DNA of 64,000 bases from NCBI RefSeq assembly GCF_003573695.1, contig NC_039358.1, positions 152,262,920 through 152,326,919 of the forward strand, in the 5' to 3' direction. A program made the position numbers and the translations under genes. Positions 35,741 through 46,231 of the stretch are shown piece after piece (within the stretch, counting starts at the first letter, position 1; each line of letters opens with the position of its first letter). The stretch is from Papaver somniferum (taxonomy: Eukaryota; Streptophyta; Magnoliopsida; Ranunculales; Papaveraceae). The notes under the pieces are model-generated. The model saw only the letters and a list, made by a program, of their open reading frames with translations, had not been told where the DNA came from and made no database searches.

Positions 35741-36160
35741 TCAGAGTTCCGTTACGGAAGCTTCACTGGTTCCAAGACCTTCAAGCTTGTGACTAACTGT
35801 ATCAACTATGTCTTCGGAGAAGATATCCTCATTAGGAAGATCCTTAACTTGTGCCTTCATGAGAACAAGATCAGAATCAACCTTTTTCAACACAGTTCGT
35901 AACAAGTTAAGTTCCTTTACAGAGTTCTCGAGCTTCAGTTGAGTCTTCCCAAGATCAGTGAGAAAACCATGAACTACTTCAGCAGAGACCATCTCAGCAT
36001 TCTCTCTATCTTGATGAGAAAACGCATAATAGCATGAGGCACAGGATTCGAGTTCGTCAGTCTTAACAATGGTTCTTTTCTTCTTCAAAATAAACTCCAG
36101 ATAAACCGAATCATCAATTGAATCAGCTGGTAAATTCCAAGAACTTGGAGTAGACCCCAT
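35741..36160 (-). CDS. Accessory coiled-coil ORF (ORF2) of A4
   Basis: An intact 139-codon ORF from an ATG (MGSTPSSWNLPADS). The central stretch has a Cys pair (ESCASCYYAFSHQDRENAE). Residues about 70-110 form a heptad-like region (KLENSVKELNLLRTVLKKV), and the C-terminus is acidic. It aligns by eye with the A1 ORF2 (7753-8013) over about 70 residues. Its being open in a complete, flanked element suggests it was under selection until recently. It sits 3' of gag, where SIRE elements carry an extra ORF, but it has no membrane span or signal peptide. Function unknown. Confidence 0.55.
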   Translation of the reverse strand: MGSTPSSWNLPADSIDDSVYLEFILKKKRTIVKTDELESCASCYYAFSHQDRENAEMVSAEVVHGFLTDLGKTQLKLENSVKELNLLRTVLKKVDSDLVLMKAQVKDLPNEDIFSEDIVDTVSHKLEGLGTSEASVTEL

Positions 36161-36613
36161 CCTTAAAAGAGCACAACAAAAGTATGCGTACTCTATAAAA
36201 GGCTTTGGTATTTATAGGCTTCTCAAGAACCATTAGGGTTTCCAAGTTTGGTCCGTGCCTATGTGAGGGATTACAGGCACGTACACAGACTTGCCCTTAT
36301 ACCAAAAGGTTTTGAAGAAGATTTGGCAAGTTTTTTTGCTTGGTGAGTAAATAAATACTCGGCTCTTAAAAATTGTTCTCCCAAGAGAAAAATTAGAGCA
36401 CAACAATTTGTCACCCCTTTTTAGAAAAAGTGAAATCATCATAACAAAATACAAACAAAATACTCATGCAACAACAAATGTTTGTAAGTAACAAACCGGC
36501 TAAGAACGATAAGAGGATAGCTGGAGAATCACAAACATTTTTCACAGAGTATACCTGATTATATCTCACTCAACTAGGATTATTTTTTTTTTAGTGAGAG
36601 TTCAACCTTGTGA
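36161..36613 (-). mobile_element. Spacer between basic ORF and ORF2 of A4
   Basis: No conserved frame. The short frame 36233-36454 looks like chance. This is the position pol would occupy. Confidence 0.4.
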
Positions 36614-36853
36614 TTAATTAGCACAAATATGAGCCTTGAGCTCATTAAATGAACGTTGCTTATGGTTAAGCCTCTTTTTCCTGTTCTTTGGAGGAAAACT
36701 ATTATGATGTGAAAAATTATTATAAAACTTACTATCATCAAAATATGACACATACTTTTGATTCTTACCTGAAGAATTTTGGCCTGAGGGAATAGACAGC
36801 CTGTTGATAATTTCTTTATATCCTTCAATTATCCTTTTTAAGTTGTCTTCCAT
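36614..36853 (-). pseudogene. Basic C-terminal gag segment of A4
   Basis: 79 codons (MEDNLKRIIEGYKEIINRL) with an asparagine- and lysine-rich tail (NRKKRLNHKQRSF). It follows the knuckle-containing frame after a stop at about 36875 and probably represents the gag C-terminus displaced by a frameshift. Confidence 0.35.
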
Positions 36854-36874
36854 ACCTCTATTTTTGTTTCCTTA

Positions 36875-37720
36875 TTATGGTATCGTTTTCACATCATCAA
36901 CAACATAATCTCCCTTCCTAATTGAAGAATATCCATGAGTTCTTCTTCGTCGAGATGGCTTAGGAATACTGTTACGTATTTGAACATTCGAGGAACACAT
37001 TGAACTGACTTTCCTGGTATGGTACACAGGGTGAGTACTAAAACCGATTGGTTTAGACATACGAATGTCAGTTACACCTTTGAGAATTAAATCTAAGGTG
37101 TGTTGAAGACGAATAATAGAATTGTTATTCAACCTAGAATTCCTCTTATGTTTACTCGGCCCTTTTGAATCACAAAAGAGACACGCTTTCTGATCACCTG
37201 AGAGATTAGATAGAACAGTCTTAACACCATTGGGAGAATTCTTCCTTACGTGTGATGTGGACTTTCCTTGATTAGAGTAAGATACATGCACATCTTTTTC
37301 AACAGAAAGGATTTTCGGTTTTGCTTCTGAACAAGAGATTTTTCCAGTTAAATAAGAAGTAGTTGGTATGACGGACTCTTTTGAACACTCTTGAAATGAG
37401 GGTTTACTTAAGAGATGTTCAATTTTCAAAGCATCCTTTTTGAGATTTTTCTCTTGAAGAATCTTTAAACGAGAGTCATTCTCACTTACCATACCAACTA
37501 GGACATTGACTTTATGTTTCAACCGGTTGACATTATCAGCCTGAATTCTAACAAGATTTAGAATCACTTCACTCTCTTAGGCTGCATCCCTTTCAACTTC
37601 AGAGTCAGACTCGTCAGTAAGGTAGTCAGGTAAACACTTTTCAACGTGCGTTTGTTTCATTGGAACACTAGGTTCATCTATATTAGGGATTGACAAATTT
37701 TTATCTTTAATAGACTGTAT
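36875..37720 (-). pseudogene. gag: Gag-like ORF of A4: coiled coil plus degenerate zinc knuckle
   Basis: The frame runs from about 37720 (IDEPSVPMKQTHVEKCLPDY), through an in-frame TAA near 37578, then a heptad region (ADNVNRLKHKVNVLVGMVSE). It ends in a degenerate knuckle, CLFCDSKGPSKHKR, lacking both the central His and the last Cys, and a basic tail (PSRRRRTHGYSSIRKGDY). The UBN2 core and the first knuckle of A2 gag are not present. It corresponds to the C-terminal half of copia gag, as in A3. Confidence 0.55.
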
Positions 37721-37820
37721 AGAAACAGAACTTTATTTCTGGCGATGTGTTTATCAGAGACAATATCGTCCATCCTCATATCACAACAAACACAGACTTA
37801 TAAGGTCTTTAATGTGATTG

Positions 37821-37835
37821 CCTGCTCTGATACCA
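37821..37835 (-). other. Primer-binding site of A4
   Basis: Minus strand TGGTATCAGAGCAGG, two bases after the LTR. Confidence 0.9.
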
Positions 37836-37837
37836 AT

Positions 37838-40327
37838 TGAAAATGCAGGGGTCTAACAACCACACCCAACAATTCGTTTGGCAATCTGAGAGGACTTACA
37901 CCAATACATTTTCTATAGAATCAACTAGACAGTCAGACTCAATCTAGAATAAAGTATATTAAAGATTATAATATCTCTAACTCTTAATTCAATCAGCAAT
38001 CAGCAAACAGAAATCTGCAAGCCTGATTGAATATAAGAGGAGTTACTTGAACGGTACCAAAGACCAATGTTCAAGTGTCAATTAATGTAAATCAACAACC
38101 AAATATTGGATATTCTAATTGATTAATCTTAACGTACAACCTGTGATATTTCAATTATATAACAAAATATAATGCGGAAAACAAATAACACAGACACCAG
38201 AATTTTGTTATCGAGAAAACCGCAAATGCAGAAAAACCGCGGGACCTAGTCCAGATTGAACACCACATTGTATTAAGCCGCTACAGACACTAGCCTACTA
38301 CCAATTAACTTCGGAACGGACTGTAGTTGAACCCTGATCAATCTCACACTGATTCAAGGTACAGTTGCGCTCCTTACTTCTCTGATCCCAGCAGGATACT
38401 ACGCACTTGATTCCCTTAGCTGATCACACCCACAACCAAGAGTTGCTACGGCCCAAAGTCGAAGACTTGATAGACAAATCTGTCTCACACTGAAAAGTCT
38501 ATAGGATTGAATAAATCTGTCTCCCACAGAAATACCCAAGAGTTTTTGTTCCGTCTTTTGATAAATAAAGGTGAACATGAACCAATTGATAAACCAGACT
38601 TATATTTCCGAAGAACAACCTAATATTATCAATCACCTTACAATAAACTTAATCGACTAGCGAAACAAGTTATTGTGGAATCACAAACGATGAGACGAAG
38701 TTTGTTTGTGATTACTTTTCTATCTTTCCTATCAGAGATATAAAATCTCGAGCCAATTATTTCAATTGTACTCAACACGATAGAAACAACAAGATCAGAT
38801 CATGCAACTACAAAGATAATAGTTGGGTCTGGCTTCACAATCCCAATGAAGTCTTCAAGTCGTTAACCTACAGGGTCTCGAGAAGAAACCTAAGGTTAAA
38901 GGAGAATCGACTCTAGTTATGCAGCTAGTAACACACAGGAGGTGTGGGGATTAGGTTTCCCAGTTGCTAGAGTTATCCTTTATATAGTTTTCAAATCAGG
39001 GTTTGTAATCCAAGTTACCTTGGTAACAAAGCATTCAACATTCACCGTTAGATGAAAAACCTGATTCAACCAAGCTAATATCTTTCAACCGTTAGATCGA
39101 ACTTAGCTTGTTACACACAAATGAAATGTAACCTCATTTAGGTTTATGTAACCGTACCTAAACGTGTACACCATGTTGGTTCACAAATAGTTAACCAAGG
39201 TTAGCCATATGATTACTCTCATATCAACCTTATTCATCTCAACTATAACTAGTTCAAATGACTCAAATGAAACTAGTTAAAGAGTTGTTCAATTGTTTGG
39301 AAAACACAATTGAAACCAAATCGGTTTGATTCAACTTGAATCAATCATGGACATTATAGCTACGGTTTGCAAGGATTGCATTCCTTATGATTTAAATGTT
39401 TAAGTCCATGAACTGACCGATTTTACAAAGTAACCAGCTTAAATATGCGTACGGGTATGCGTACTTAAGCAACCGGTTTCTGAGTTTGTAAAGTTTCCAA
39501 ACTCAGCCGAAATTTTCGGTTCGAAAACTTCCGCTAGTTAAGAGTTTGTCAAAAACCAAACTCAGCAGAAATTCTCGGTTTAAGAACTTCCGCCAGTATG
39601 CGTACGTGTACGCATACTTAACACGTCTCCTTCACCAATTTCGTATACGCACATATGCATACTCTTGGCTTCCGGTTTATGGATTTACACACTAATGTGC
39701 GAACACACTATATATGCTTATATCCAAAGATGGTGACATCATGAATTCTTTATTTCAATCATTGAAACATTCTTCTATTATGACAATAGCCGTTTTCACA
39801 CACTATTAACATCAAAGCAATTTTCAAGATATTGAAATAATCATTGTCGAAACATTCCAAGCCTACATCAAATGATTGTATCACACAACCCATGTAAGAT
39901 GTTACTCGTCAATTTTCTCATGATATAAGATGAACTTGGTCGAAGCGAAATCTTACCAACACATATTTTGAGAAATATGTAAGCGAGATATACTCAACTC
40001 GAAATCTCAAATGTGTATAGAGAAAACTATATCGTAACACGACTTATTTCTCAATATAGGAGATAGTAGAAATAGACTTTCCAAGTGATAGATAAGTTCG
40101 ATTCTCCACATACCTTTTGTCGAAGAAGTTCCACAAGCTCCCCTTAGTAGTTCTTCGTCTTCAAGATTTGGACGTCGAGAGATCTAAGCTCAACTACACT
40201 ATCTATGTCCTAGTCCGAGACATCTATAAATAGGCTAGAAATCAAGACTTATAGTTTTAATCACAAACATTGACAAACATTCTTGAGATAGCAACGCATG
40301 CGAGTTCGGCTGAGCAATGCTCTAACG
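37838..40327 (-). mobile_element. 5' LTR of A4
   Basis: About 2.49 kb, near-identical in layout to 31694-34170. TATA box minus CTATATAAAGG at 38978-38986. It contains a perfect 11-bp inverted repeat at 39595-39618. Confidence 0.9.
39595..39618. repeat. Perfect 11-bp inverted repeat in A4 U3
   Basis: AGTATGCGTAC, two-base loop GT, GTACGCATACT. The same motif recurs imperfectly at 39441-39470, 33360-33385 and 44300-44332 and in the A2 LTR at 18501-18716. Confidence 0.85.
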
Positions 40328-40332
40328 GTCTG
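40328..40332. repeat. Target-site duplication of A4 (right copy)
   Basis: GTCTG immediately right of the A4 LTR, matching 31689-31693. Confidence 0.85.
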
Positions 40333-40547
40333 GATGTTGATTTTGAACATTTTTGAGATTCTCCCTTAGTAGGGTTATCTACATTTTTTATCAGTCCTCT
40401 ATCAATCATTACACTACTAATCTCGTTAGTAAATGACTTGTTTTGTTCAACTTGTTTATCTAATATCCTAACAAGAGCAGAGTAATACTCTTCAGTGTCT
40501 TTTTGAAGATCACTTAAAATCTTTAGAACTTTAACTGAATCGCTCAT
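40333..40547 (-). pseudogene. N-terminal part of the B2 gag-pol frame (gag largely missing)
   Basis: Starts at ATG 40547 (MSDSVKVLKILSDLQKDTEE), about 60 nt after the primer site. It is heptad-like, with SALVRILDKQVEQ. After removing A4 and one GTCTG, the frame reads through in phase into 31693-31093, reaching the protease after about 50 more codons. No UBN2 domain and no zinc knuckle: the whole pre-protease part is about 125 codons, far shorter than the several hundred of a copia gag. Confidence 0.65.
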
Positions 40548-40608
40548 GGGATTCAATTCTTATAGGTTGGATCGCACCAAACACAAATTGTTAGATCTTT
40601 TCGTGTTG

Positions 40609-40623
40609 CATGCTCTGATACCA
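40609..40623 (-). other. Primer-binding site of B2
   Basis: Minus strand TGGTATCAGAGCATG, two bases after the LTR end, with a downstream leader (GCAACACGAAAAGATCTAAC) shared with the B3 fragment at 47505-47530. Confidence 0.9.
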
Positions 40624-41798
40624 ATTGAAAAGACGAGGGTACCCAAATGTACCTCAATCTAAAACTTTTTCACCTATAAGTCCTTTCTCGAAAGTGATTT
40701 TCTATAGACTGAGTCGAGATAATACAACTAATCGGTTCACACTTCCTGTGATTGTCTATGGATACGAGATCGAGACAATACGGCAACAAGATAACTTGTG
40801 TGATTGACTATGGATACAAGATCGAGACAATACAACAACGAAGTATGTTTACTTGATAATAGGTTCAGACTTAACCAAACTCTAGGGGTTGTCTATTAAG
40901 TAAAATAGGAATTAACGTTTGTGTAATTTACTTTAAATTATAATAACAACAATTATAATTGTGGAAAATAAAAGTAAATGCAGAAAAACCCCGGGACCTA
41001 GTCCAGAATTGAATACTCTTATAACTAAGCCGCTATACAAAATCAAACCAACTTCGTATAGTTGAGACTAAGCAACTAAACCTATAGTTCACCTAGTTTC
41101 CTCAGTATCCTTGCGCCTCCAACTTGTTAATAAGTCACGCACTTGGAACAATTCCTTTGGTTCGTATTCCAAACAGTGAAGGAACAACAAATCTGTTCGG
41201 TAACAAATCTTTTCAAACAACGTGATTTGAGTTTGACAAAGGCTCTTCCGTTTAACCAATAAACTCCTTTGTCGGGTCCTTAGATCAATCTCTTAACAAC
41301 TGTCGAAGTAATTTTTAGACTATGCAATCAATAATATTAATCACAAAGAAGTGTATTGATGTTGATCTAGTAAACTAATCAATCTAATCTATCACAAAGA
41401 TAACCCGATTATAGTTGGATCCCTTTCCATCCGAAACAAGTATTGTGCACACCAAAGATTATGAACCCAAAAAGTCTTCTTGTCTTCAAATCTTCTTTAA
41501 TCTTCAATCAGCACCTGCACACAATCAACTTGAATCTCTTGTGATCAATCACACACAGAACGGAGTCTGTTAACGTTGGATTATCACAAGACGTCTTTAG
41601 AACTACAAACAGTCTAAAGATCCCAGTCGAAACTTCGATCTAGTTTGAGTTAATCTTATATCAGAAGAGAAGATTCTCAAGCATAAACAAACTCGGTGCA
41701 ATCAAAGTTCAACAACCGTTAGTCAATCAAATCAATCGAAAACTAATAATAAACCGTAATTATCTAGTTTCCCATTAACGGTACTAATAGAGCTTCTC

Positions 41799-41803
41799 AA
41801 TCC
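41799..41803. repeat. Target-site duplication of Cassandra (left copy)
   Basis: AATCC before TGTAATACCCC; repeated at 42502-42506. The uninterrupted site (TCTCAATCCCAAAG) is seen at 25391-25404 in the other B2 LTR. Confidence 0.9.
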
Positions 41804-42077
41804 TGTAATACCCCGATATTCGGCAGTGGTTGGCCAAATGGAATATAAGTAATGATTTGTCCTTTCCAAACACCGAGGCCTTTTCAGCACAATTGGCTCC
41901 AGAGTTGGTAGAAAACTCTGCAGTTAAGCGTGCTCGGGCGGGAGTAATCCAGGGATGGGTGACCATCCGGGAAGTTTCTGCTGGATTACCGCAGTGATGC
42001 CCGTTAAAAACCTCACACTTCCAGATAACCGTAGTGGCTAAGTGGGGACAGTATCGTTGGAGGGACGGGTCATTACA
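41804..42077 (+). mobile_element. Cassandra LTR1
   Basis: 274 bp. Contains the better preserved 5S-like promoter block (41912-41980). Confidence 0.9.
41912..41980 (+). promoter_or_regulatory. 5S-rRNA-derived pol III promoter block in Cassandra LTR1
   Basis: AACTCTGCAGTTAAGCGTGC, then CTCGGGCGGGAGTAATCC and AGGGATGGGTGACCATCCGG, match the 3' two-thirds of plant 5S rRNA. They include the A-box (AGTTAAGCGTGCTCGGGC, 41922-41939) and C-box (GATGGGTGACC, 41954-41964). A few bases differ from plant 5S (AATCCAGGGATGG versus ACTAGGATGG). Confidence 0.85.
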
Positions 42078-42079
42078 AA

Positions 42080-42091
42080 TGGTATCATAGG
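42080..42091 (+). other. Primer-binding site of Cassandra
   Basis: TGGTATCATAGG, close to the initiator-Met tRNA complement TGGTATCAGAGC, two bases after LTR1. Confidence 0.75.
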
Positions 42092-42229
42092 TCACTTGCC
42101 GAGGGTGGGTAGGTATGCTGGACGGGGTTGGTCCAGGTGCTTCTCATGAGGGGCAGGGAACGTCGGAGTTCTGGGCTTGCGAGTATATATTCTGGAGACG
42201 AGGACAACTCCAATTTAAGGTGGTGGTAT

Positions 42230-42501
42230 TGTAATACCCCGATATTCGGCAGTGGTTGGCCAAATGGAATATAAGTAATGGTTTGTCCTTTCTAAACATC
42301 GAGGCCTTTTCAGCACAATTGGCTCCAGAGTTGGCAGAAAACTCTGCAGTTAAGCTTGCTCGGGGGTAGTAATCCAGGGATGGGTGACCATCCGGGAAGT
42401 TTCTGCTGGATTACCGCACGATTCCCGTTGAAAACCCCACACTGCCGGATAACCGTAGTGGCTAAGTGGGGACAATATCGGTGGAGGGACGGGTCATTAC
42501 A
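42230..42501 (+). mobile_element. Cassandra LTR2
   Basis: 272 bp. The A-box region differs from LTR1 (TTAAGCTTGCTCGGGGGTAGTAATCC, a substitution plus a small deletion, 42350-42373 region); the C-box GATGGGTGACC at about 42379-42389 is kept. Confidence 0.9.
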
Positions 42502-42506
42502 AATCC
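42502..42506. repeat. Target-site duplication of Cassandra (right copy)
   Basis: AATCC, followed by CAAAGAAGTC, the continuation of the interrupted B LTR. Confidence 0.9.
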
Positions 42507-44162
42507 CAAAGAAGTCTTTAAACTGAGCGACCGTAAGAGATTTCACCTGATTAGGTTACTTTCCTCTCTGAATAGGCGGCTCCACCAGTAACAACACAAC
42601 TAGGTAGTTTTGCTGGCTCTGAGGATTAGTTTGTAGAAATGAAAACTTCAATATTTATAGACAAGGAAGTTTAGACACCAAGGAATTTCCAAAACCGAAT
42701 ATTCTCAAAGATATGCAATAAACACAAAATCGGTTTTAATGCACTGTCCAAATATTGACCGAAATCCCAATAGAAAAACCTATAATCAGTAAATGCACAT
42801 TACTGATTATTATTTTCTAAAGATATGCATTTAATTGATGGAGATTAAATAGCATATAAAAACTAAGAAACCTTAATTAAAAGATTCTCAATTTATTTCG
42901 ATCCTAGGATTCTCCTTTAGCTATTAAGGAATATCCTTGAACAATTAATGATAAAGTTGATGCACATGTTCAAAGTATGTCGACATCTTTACTTTGCAAG
43001 TCCTTTTTCATACTTGCAATCTTGGAAACGATTTTCTACACTTCCAAACAAGTTTAGAATTAGTTCGTTTGAATTCCAAGAACTATGTGATTGATTATCC
43101 TAGCAAATCACCAATTATGGGTTTCTCGGTTCTACCAAAATAAGTTCGGTTCTACCTCCATGTGAGTAATGTGCATAGTCACGCTAGTTACCAAAATTCG
43201 GTTGACTAGGTACTAGGATCGGTTCTCCACAACTTATGGTAACTACCTGTATTCGGTTGCACATGTTCATAGGACCGGTTCCCCCAAAACTACAAACTTG
43301 TTGCACATGTTCATAGGATCGGTGCCCCCATCTACTAAAATCATGTTGCACCTCTTACAAGGATCGATTACCTCTTGCAAATTTGTTGCACCTCTTACTA
43401 GGATTGGTTCCCCAATGACTAGATAAAAGTTGTTATTTACAAGGCATCGATCATACCATCTTGAGTGATTACTTAAGATCGGTTTCACTAATAAAAGTCA
43501 TACCAATACATAAGTCAGGCCTTGTGAATAGTTTTACAAGGATACATAAACAAGTTTATGAGCGGTTATACTAAACATACATATTGGTAATTCAAAATAG
43601 ATATGCAATGAATAACAATACCAATAAGCCTAGCGATTTCCATTTCGATTCATAGAACAAGTTTATGAACTTACTTACTTTAAACGAATATAAAACATTG
43701 TTTCCTAGGATAAAATCTTCACTCATACACATAAATAATCACAATAGCATTTGTATGATCATGTCGATGTCTTATATACAAAGTTGAATGGTTAAGCAAT
43801 AAACCTCGTATTGTATTCCTTAATACTATCTCTAATTAGAGTTTCATACACAGCTTCGCAGTTATGTTTTCAATATGCACGACTTGAAAGATACGTTAGG
43901 GAATGAAACAGTTCAAGTCAAATATTACTAACCTTAAGAGGAAGGATGATGTTGTTGTTGTAGCTCCACACTTCTTCTCATTCTCCAAGTCTTCATGTAA
44001 TACTTGTAAGTCTCATATCCTAACACTTTCAAGCTAACCCATACGAAGTTGACTCTAGTATGTAATCAAGCGACTCTTTAAATGAGTTTTGATTCACTAA
44101 AATATGACAACCAAACTTGACATACCAACGCTTGGTAGGTTCAACCGAGCTATGCTCTAACA

Positions 44163-45062
44163 AATGGAAACAAAAACGATTTTTATTCACTCGAATCAAT
44201 TCATGAACATTATATCCACGGTTTGCAAAGATTGCATTCCTTAATATATATATATAAGTGTTTTAGTTCATGAACAAACCGTTTTTAGAAAATAACCCAC
44301 TTAAGTACGCATACCGGTACGCATACTTAAGTACCCGGATTGAGCTTGTTTTTGGTTCACAAACTCCAGCAGAAATTCACGGGATGTGAACTTCCGACAG
44401 TACACGTACATGTACGTGGACTTAGCTCTGGACATCCTAAACCAGTAAAGTACGCATACTTTGGTTCAAGGATTTTGGACTTACACAAGTATGAGTTCAC
44501 ATACAATGTTTATATCCATTCATGGTTATATATTCTAAACTCTCATTTCAATCATTGAAACATTCTTAGAGGATGTTATATAGTTGTTATTCACAAACTA
44601 TTTTTCATCAAAGTGATTTTCAAGATATTGAAATAATCAACATGACTTTCGTCACGAGTAAAGATGAACTTGGCCAAAGCGAAAGCTTACTAACACATAT
44701 TTCTAGAAATAGATAAGCGAGATAAACTCGGCTCGAAATAGCAAATGCGTATAATCGAAGTCTATATAGCAATACGAATTTTGTCTCAATATAGGAGATA
44801 GAATAGATAGAATTTTTAGTGATAGATGAGTTCAAGTCTCCACATACCTTTTTGTCGATGAAGTTCCACCAGTTCCTTGAGTAGTTCTTCGTCTTTGCAT
44901 GATGAACACCGTGGAGTCTAGAGCTCAACTACACTTACTATCCTAGTCCCAGACTTAGCTATAAGTATATTAGAAATCAAGACTTATAGTTTTGGCAACT
45001 AAACTTGACAAACAACCTTGAGATAGCAACGGTTGCGAGTTCGACCGAGCAGTGCTCTAACA
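44163..45062 (-). mobile_element. 5' half of the A3 5' LTR
   Basis: Begins with the right copy of the B2 duplication (AATGG, 44163-44167). It continues the A LTR of 22722-24209 and ends at the LTR start (minus TGTTAGAGCACTGCTCGG). Inverted-repeat motifs at 44300-44332 and 44402-44417 belong to U3. The right flank is ATATG; no matching copy was found. Confidence 0.85.
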
Positions 45063-45864
45063 ATATGAAAAAACAAATTGGTTGTAAATAGGATAAATAA
45101 GTGGTAATTAAGGTGGGTGGTAAATAGGGAAAGTGTGGGTGGAAAATAGGTGGAACCAAAAATATTGGGATACAAATCTACTTTGTTCGTAGCTAGCGAG
45201 TAAGTTAATGTCCAAGAAAATCCTTCTCTTGTGATTAGAGTAAGGTCGCTCATGTTGTTCTTTCGGATGGCTAAAAATCAAATGTGGGAGGGTTCTTTTG
45301 AACTTGTGCATAATTGTTATATCTTTGTGGGGAGAGTGTATGTGGAATCATAGGAGATACTTGTACCCATATACCTAGTTGATGAAGAGCCTGAGTTTCT
45401 CTTGGTGAAATCGTCTAATCTAAAAGCTGGTATGTGTTCTCTAGTCTTGATACTCTTTTGTCTAATTCATTATGATCCTTTTTTTTCCGCCTTTTCCAAT
45501 CTTACTACAACATACGGATTTTCGGAGCATTATTTAAAGGGGATGGATTATGATCAGTAGGTTTTACCTATTTCTGCAAAAGAAGTAAGTATTGACTAAG
45601 GGGGAGAACATATCACTACAATATTACTTTAAAGTTGTGGTGCAATTGAATTTTGAGGGTAACAATACTATGTTTCTGTATAACAACCATCGAGCAGAGT
45701 GATTTATTTTTTATTTTATCAAACCTCTTATTAAGTATTCTCATATTTGTTGTCGCTAGAATCTTCAACAACAAAGGTGCTGAATGAACACATGCATGAT
45801 CATACAAGAACTTGAAGTACGATGAATTCAATACGATATTGAGAAACCAAGGAATCAAGCATAA
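45063..45864 (+). mobile_element. A-type 3' UTR fragment, plus strand, preceded by ~140 bp unknown
   Basis: From about 45205 the sequence follows the A2 3' UTR from about 17077 (GTAAGGTCGC...TTGTTCTTTCGG; GACTAAGGGGGAG at 45594) up to CCAAGGAATCAAGC near 45860. 45063-45200 (with GGTGGTAAATAGGG and GGTGGAAAATAGGTGG) has no counterpart in the window. The minus-strand frames at 44977-45930 are not supported. Confidence 0.5.
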
Positions 45865-46231
45865 TGGATTTTCAGCTGAAAGATATATGGCTGAATACAT
45901 GGTTGTTGTAGAAGGTATAAAGGAATCCATTTGGAAGAAAGGTTTGTTTGAGGAGTTGGGGATTTAACAAGAGCAAGTAAGAGTGTATTGTGACAGTCAA
46001 AGTGCGATACACCTAGCTAAGAACCAAATTTATCAGGCTCGAACAAAACACATCAGCGTAAGATATCACAAAGTACGGGAAATTATTGAAGAAGGTGAAA
46101 TTCTGCTAGAAAATATTGGAACTTCCAACAATCCAGCAGATATGCTCACCAAGGTGGTGACGGAAGAAAAGTTTAGACGTTATCTAAGCTTGATCATCAT
46201 TGTGCATATTTGCAGACACCTTAGGGTGTAG
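45865..46231 (+). pseudogene. pol: RNase H end of a different Ty1/copia pol
   Basis: Plus-strand frame with AEYMVVVEGIKESIW, one in-frame stop near 45967, then VYCDSQSAIHLAKN and RTKHISVRYHKVREIIEE, ending in NPADMLTKVV. These are the C-terminal RNase H motifs of copia Pol (catalytic Asp in YCDSQ present). The family differs from B2 (KHIDIRYHFIREL). It is 5'-truncated where it meets the A-type 3' UTR. About 190 bp of 3' UTR lead to a polypurine tract AAGATGGAGAA (46409-46420). Confidence 0.8.

Larger units (their letters stand above)
31694..40327 (-). mobile_element. Complete copia A element A4, gag-only (TR-GAG type), 8.6 kb
   Basis: Flanked by GTCTG duplications. Minus-strand order: 5' LTR 37838-40327, primer site 37821-37835, leader, coiled-coil gag 36875-37720, basic ORF 36614-36853, ORF2 35741-36160, 3' UTR, polypurine tract 34171-34184, 3' LTR 31694-34170. 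No pol anywhere. Removing it and one GTCTG restores the reading frame of the host B2 polyprotein, which confirms the boundaries. The final base of the 5' LTR start is mutated (CG instead of CA on the plus strand). Confidence 0.9.
41804..42501 (+). mobile_element. Cassandra terminal-repeat retrotransposon (5S-bearing LTRs), complete
   Basis: A 698-bp non-autonomous element. LTR1 is 41804-42077 and LTR2 is 42230-42501, both starting TGTAATACCCCGATATTC and ending GGGTCATTACA. Between them lie a primer site (42080 on, TGGTATCATAGG) and about 150 bp of non-coding sequence ending in a polypurine-like AATTTAAGGTGGTGGTAT. Each LTR contains a 5S-rRNA-like block. These are the defining features of the Cassandra TRIM family. 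Open frames crossing it (41784-42095, 42310-42546, minus) are shadows. Confidence 0.93.
24210..44162 (-). mobile_element. Complete copia B element B2, with nested A4 and Cassandra
   Basis: Bounded by 5-bp AATGG duplications, in a single A LTR. Minus-strand order: 5' LTR (40626-44162, with Cassandra inside), primer site 40609-40623, short N-terminal frame 40333-40547, A4 insertion, protease-integrase-RT-RNase H (31693 down to 28489), 3' UTR, polypurine tract 27066-27079, 3' LTR (24210-27065). Without the nested elements it is about 10.6 kb. Gag is nearly absent: only about 125 codons separate the leader from the protease motif. Confidence 0.85.
40626..44162 (-). mobile_element. 5' LTR of B2, interrupted by Cassandra
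   Basis: Ends match the 3' LTR. Without Cassandra (41804-42506) it is about 2.83 kb, similar to 24210-27065. TATA box minus strand at 42652-42660; AACCGATCC repeats at about 43200-43420. Confidence 0.85.

Noticed and set aside
41912..41980. Possible 5S rRNA genes (two copies, also about 42340-42410)
   Set aside because: Only the 3' two-thirds of 5S is present, inside the LTRs of a Cassandra element with target-site duplications; there is no full-length 5S gene or terminator.
41784..42546. Two similar minus-strand ORFs with CPHLATTVI
   Set aside because: They are the two Cassandra LTRs read antisense.
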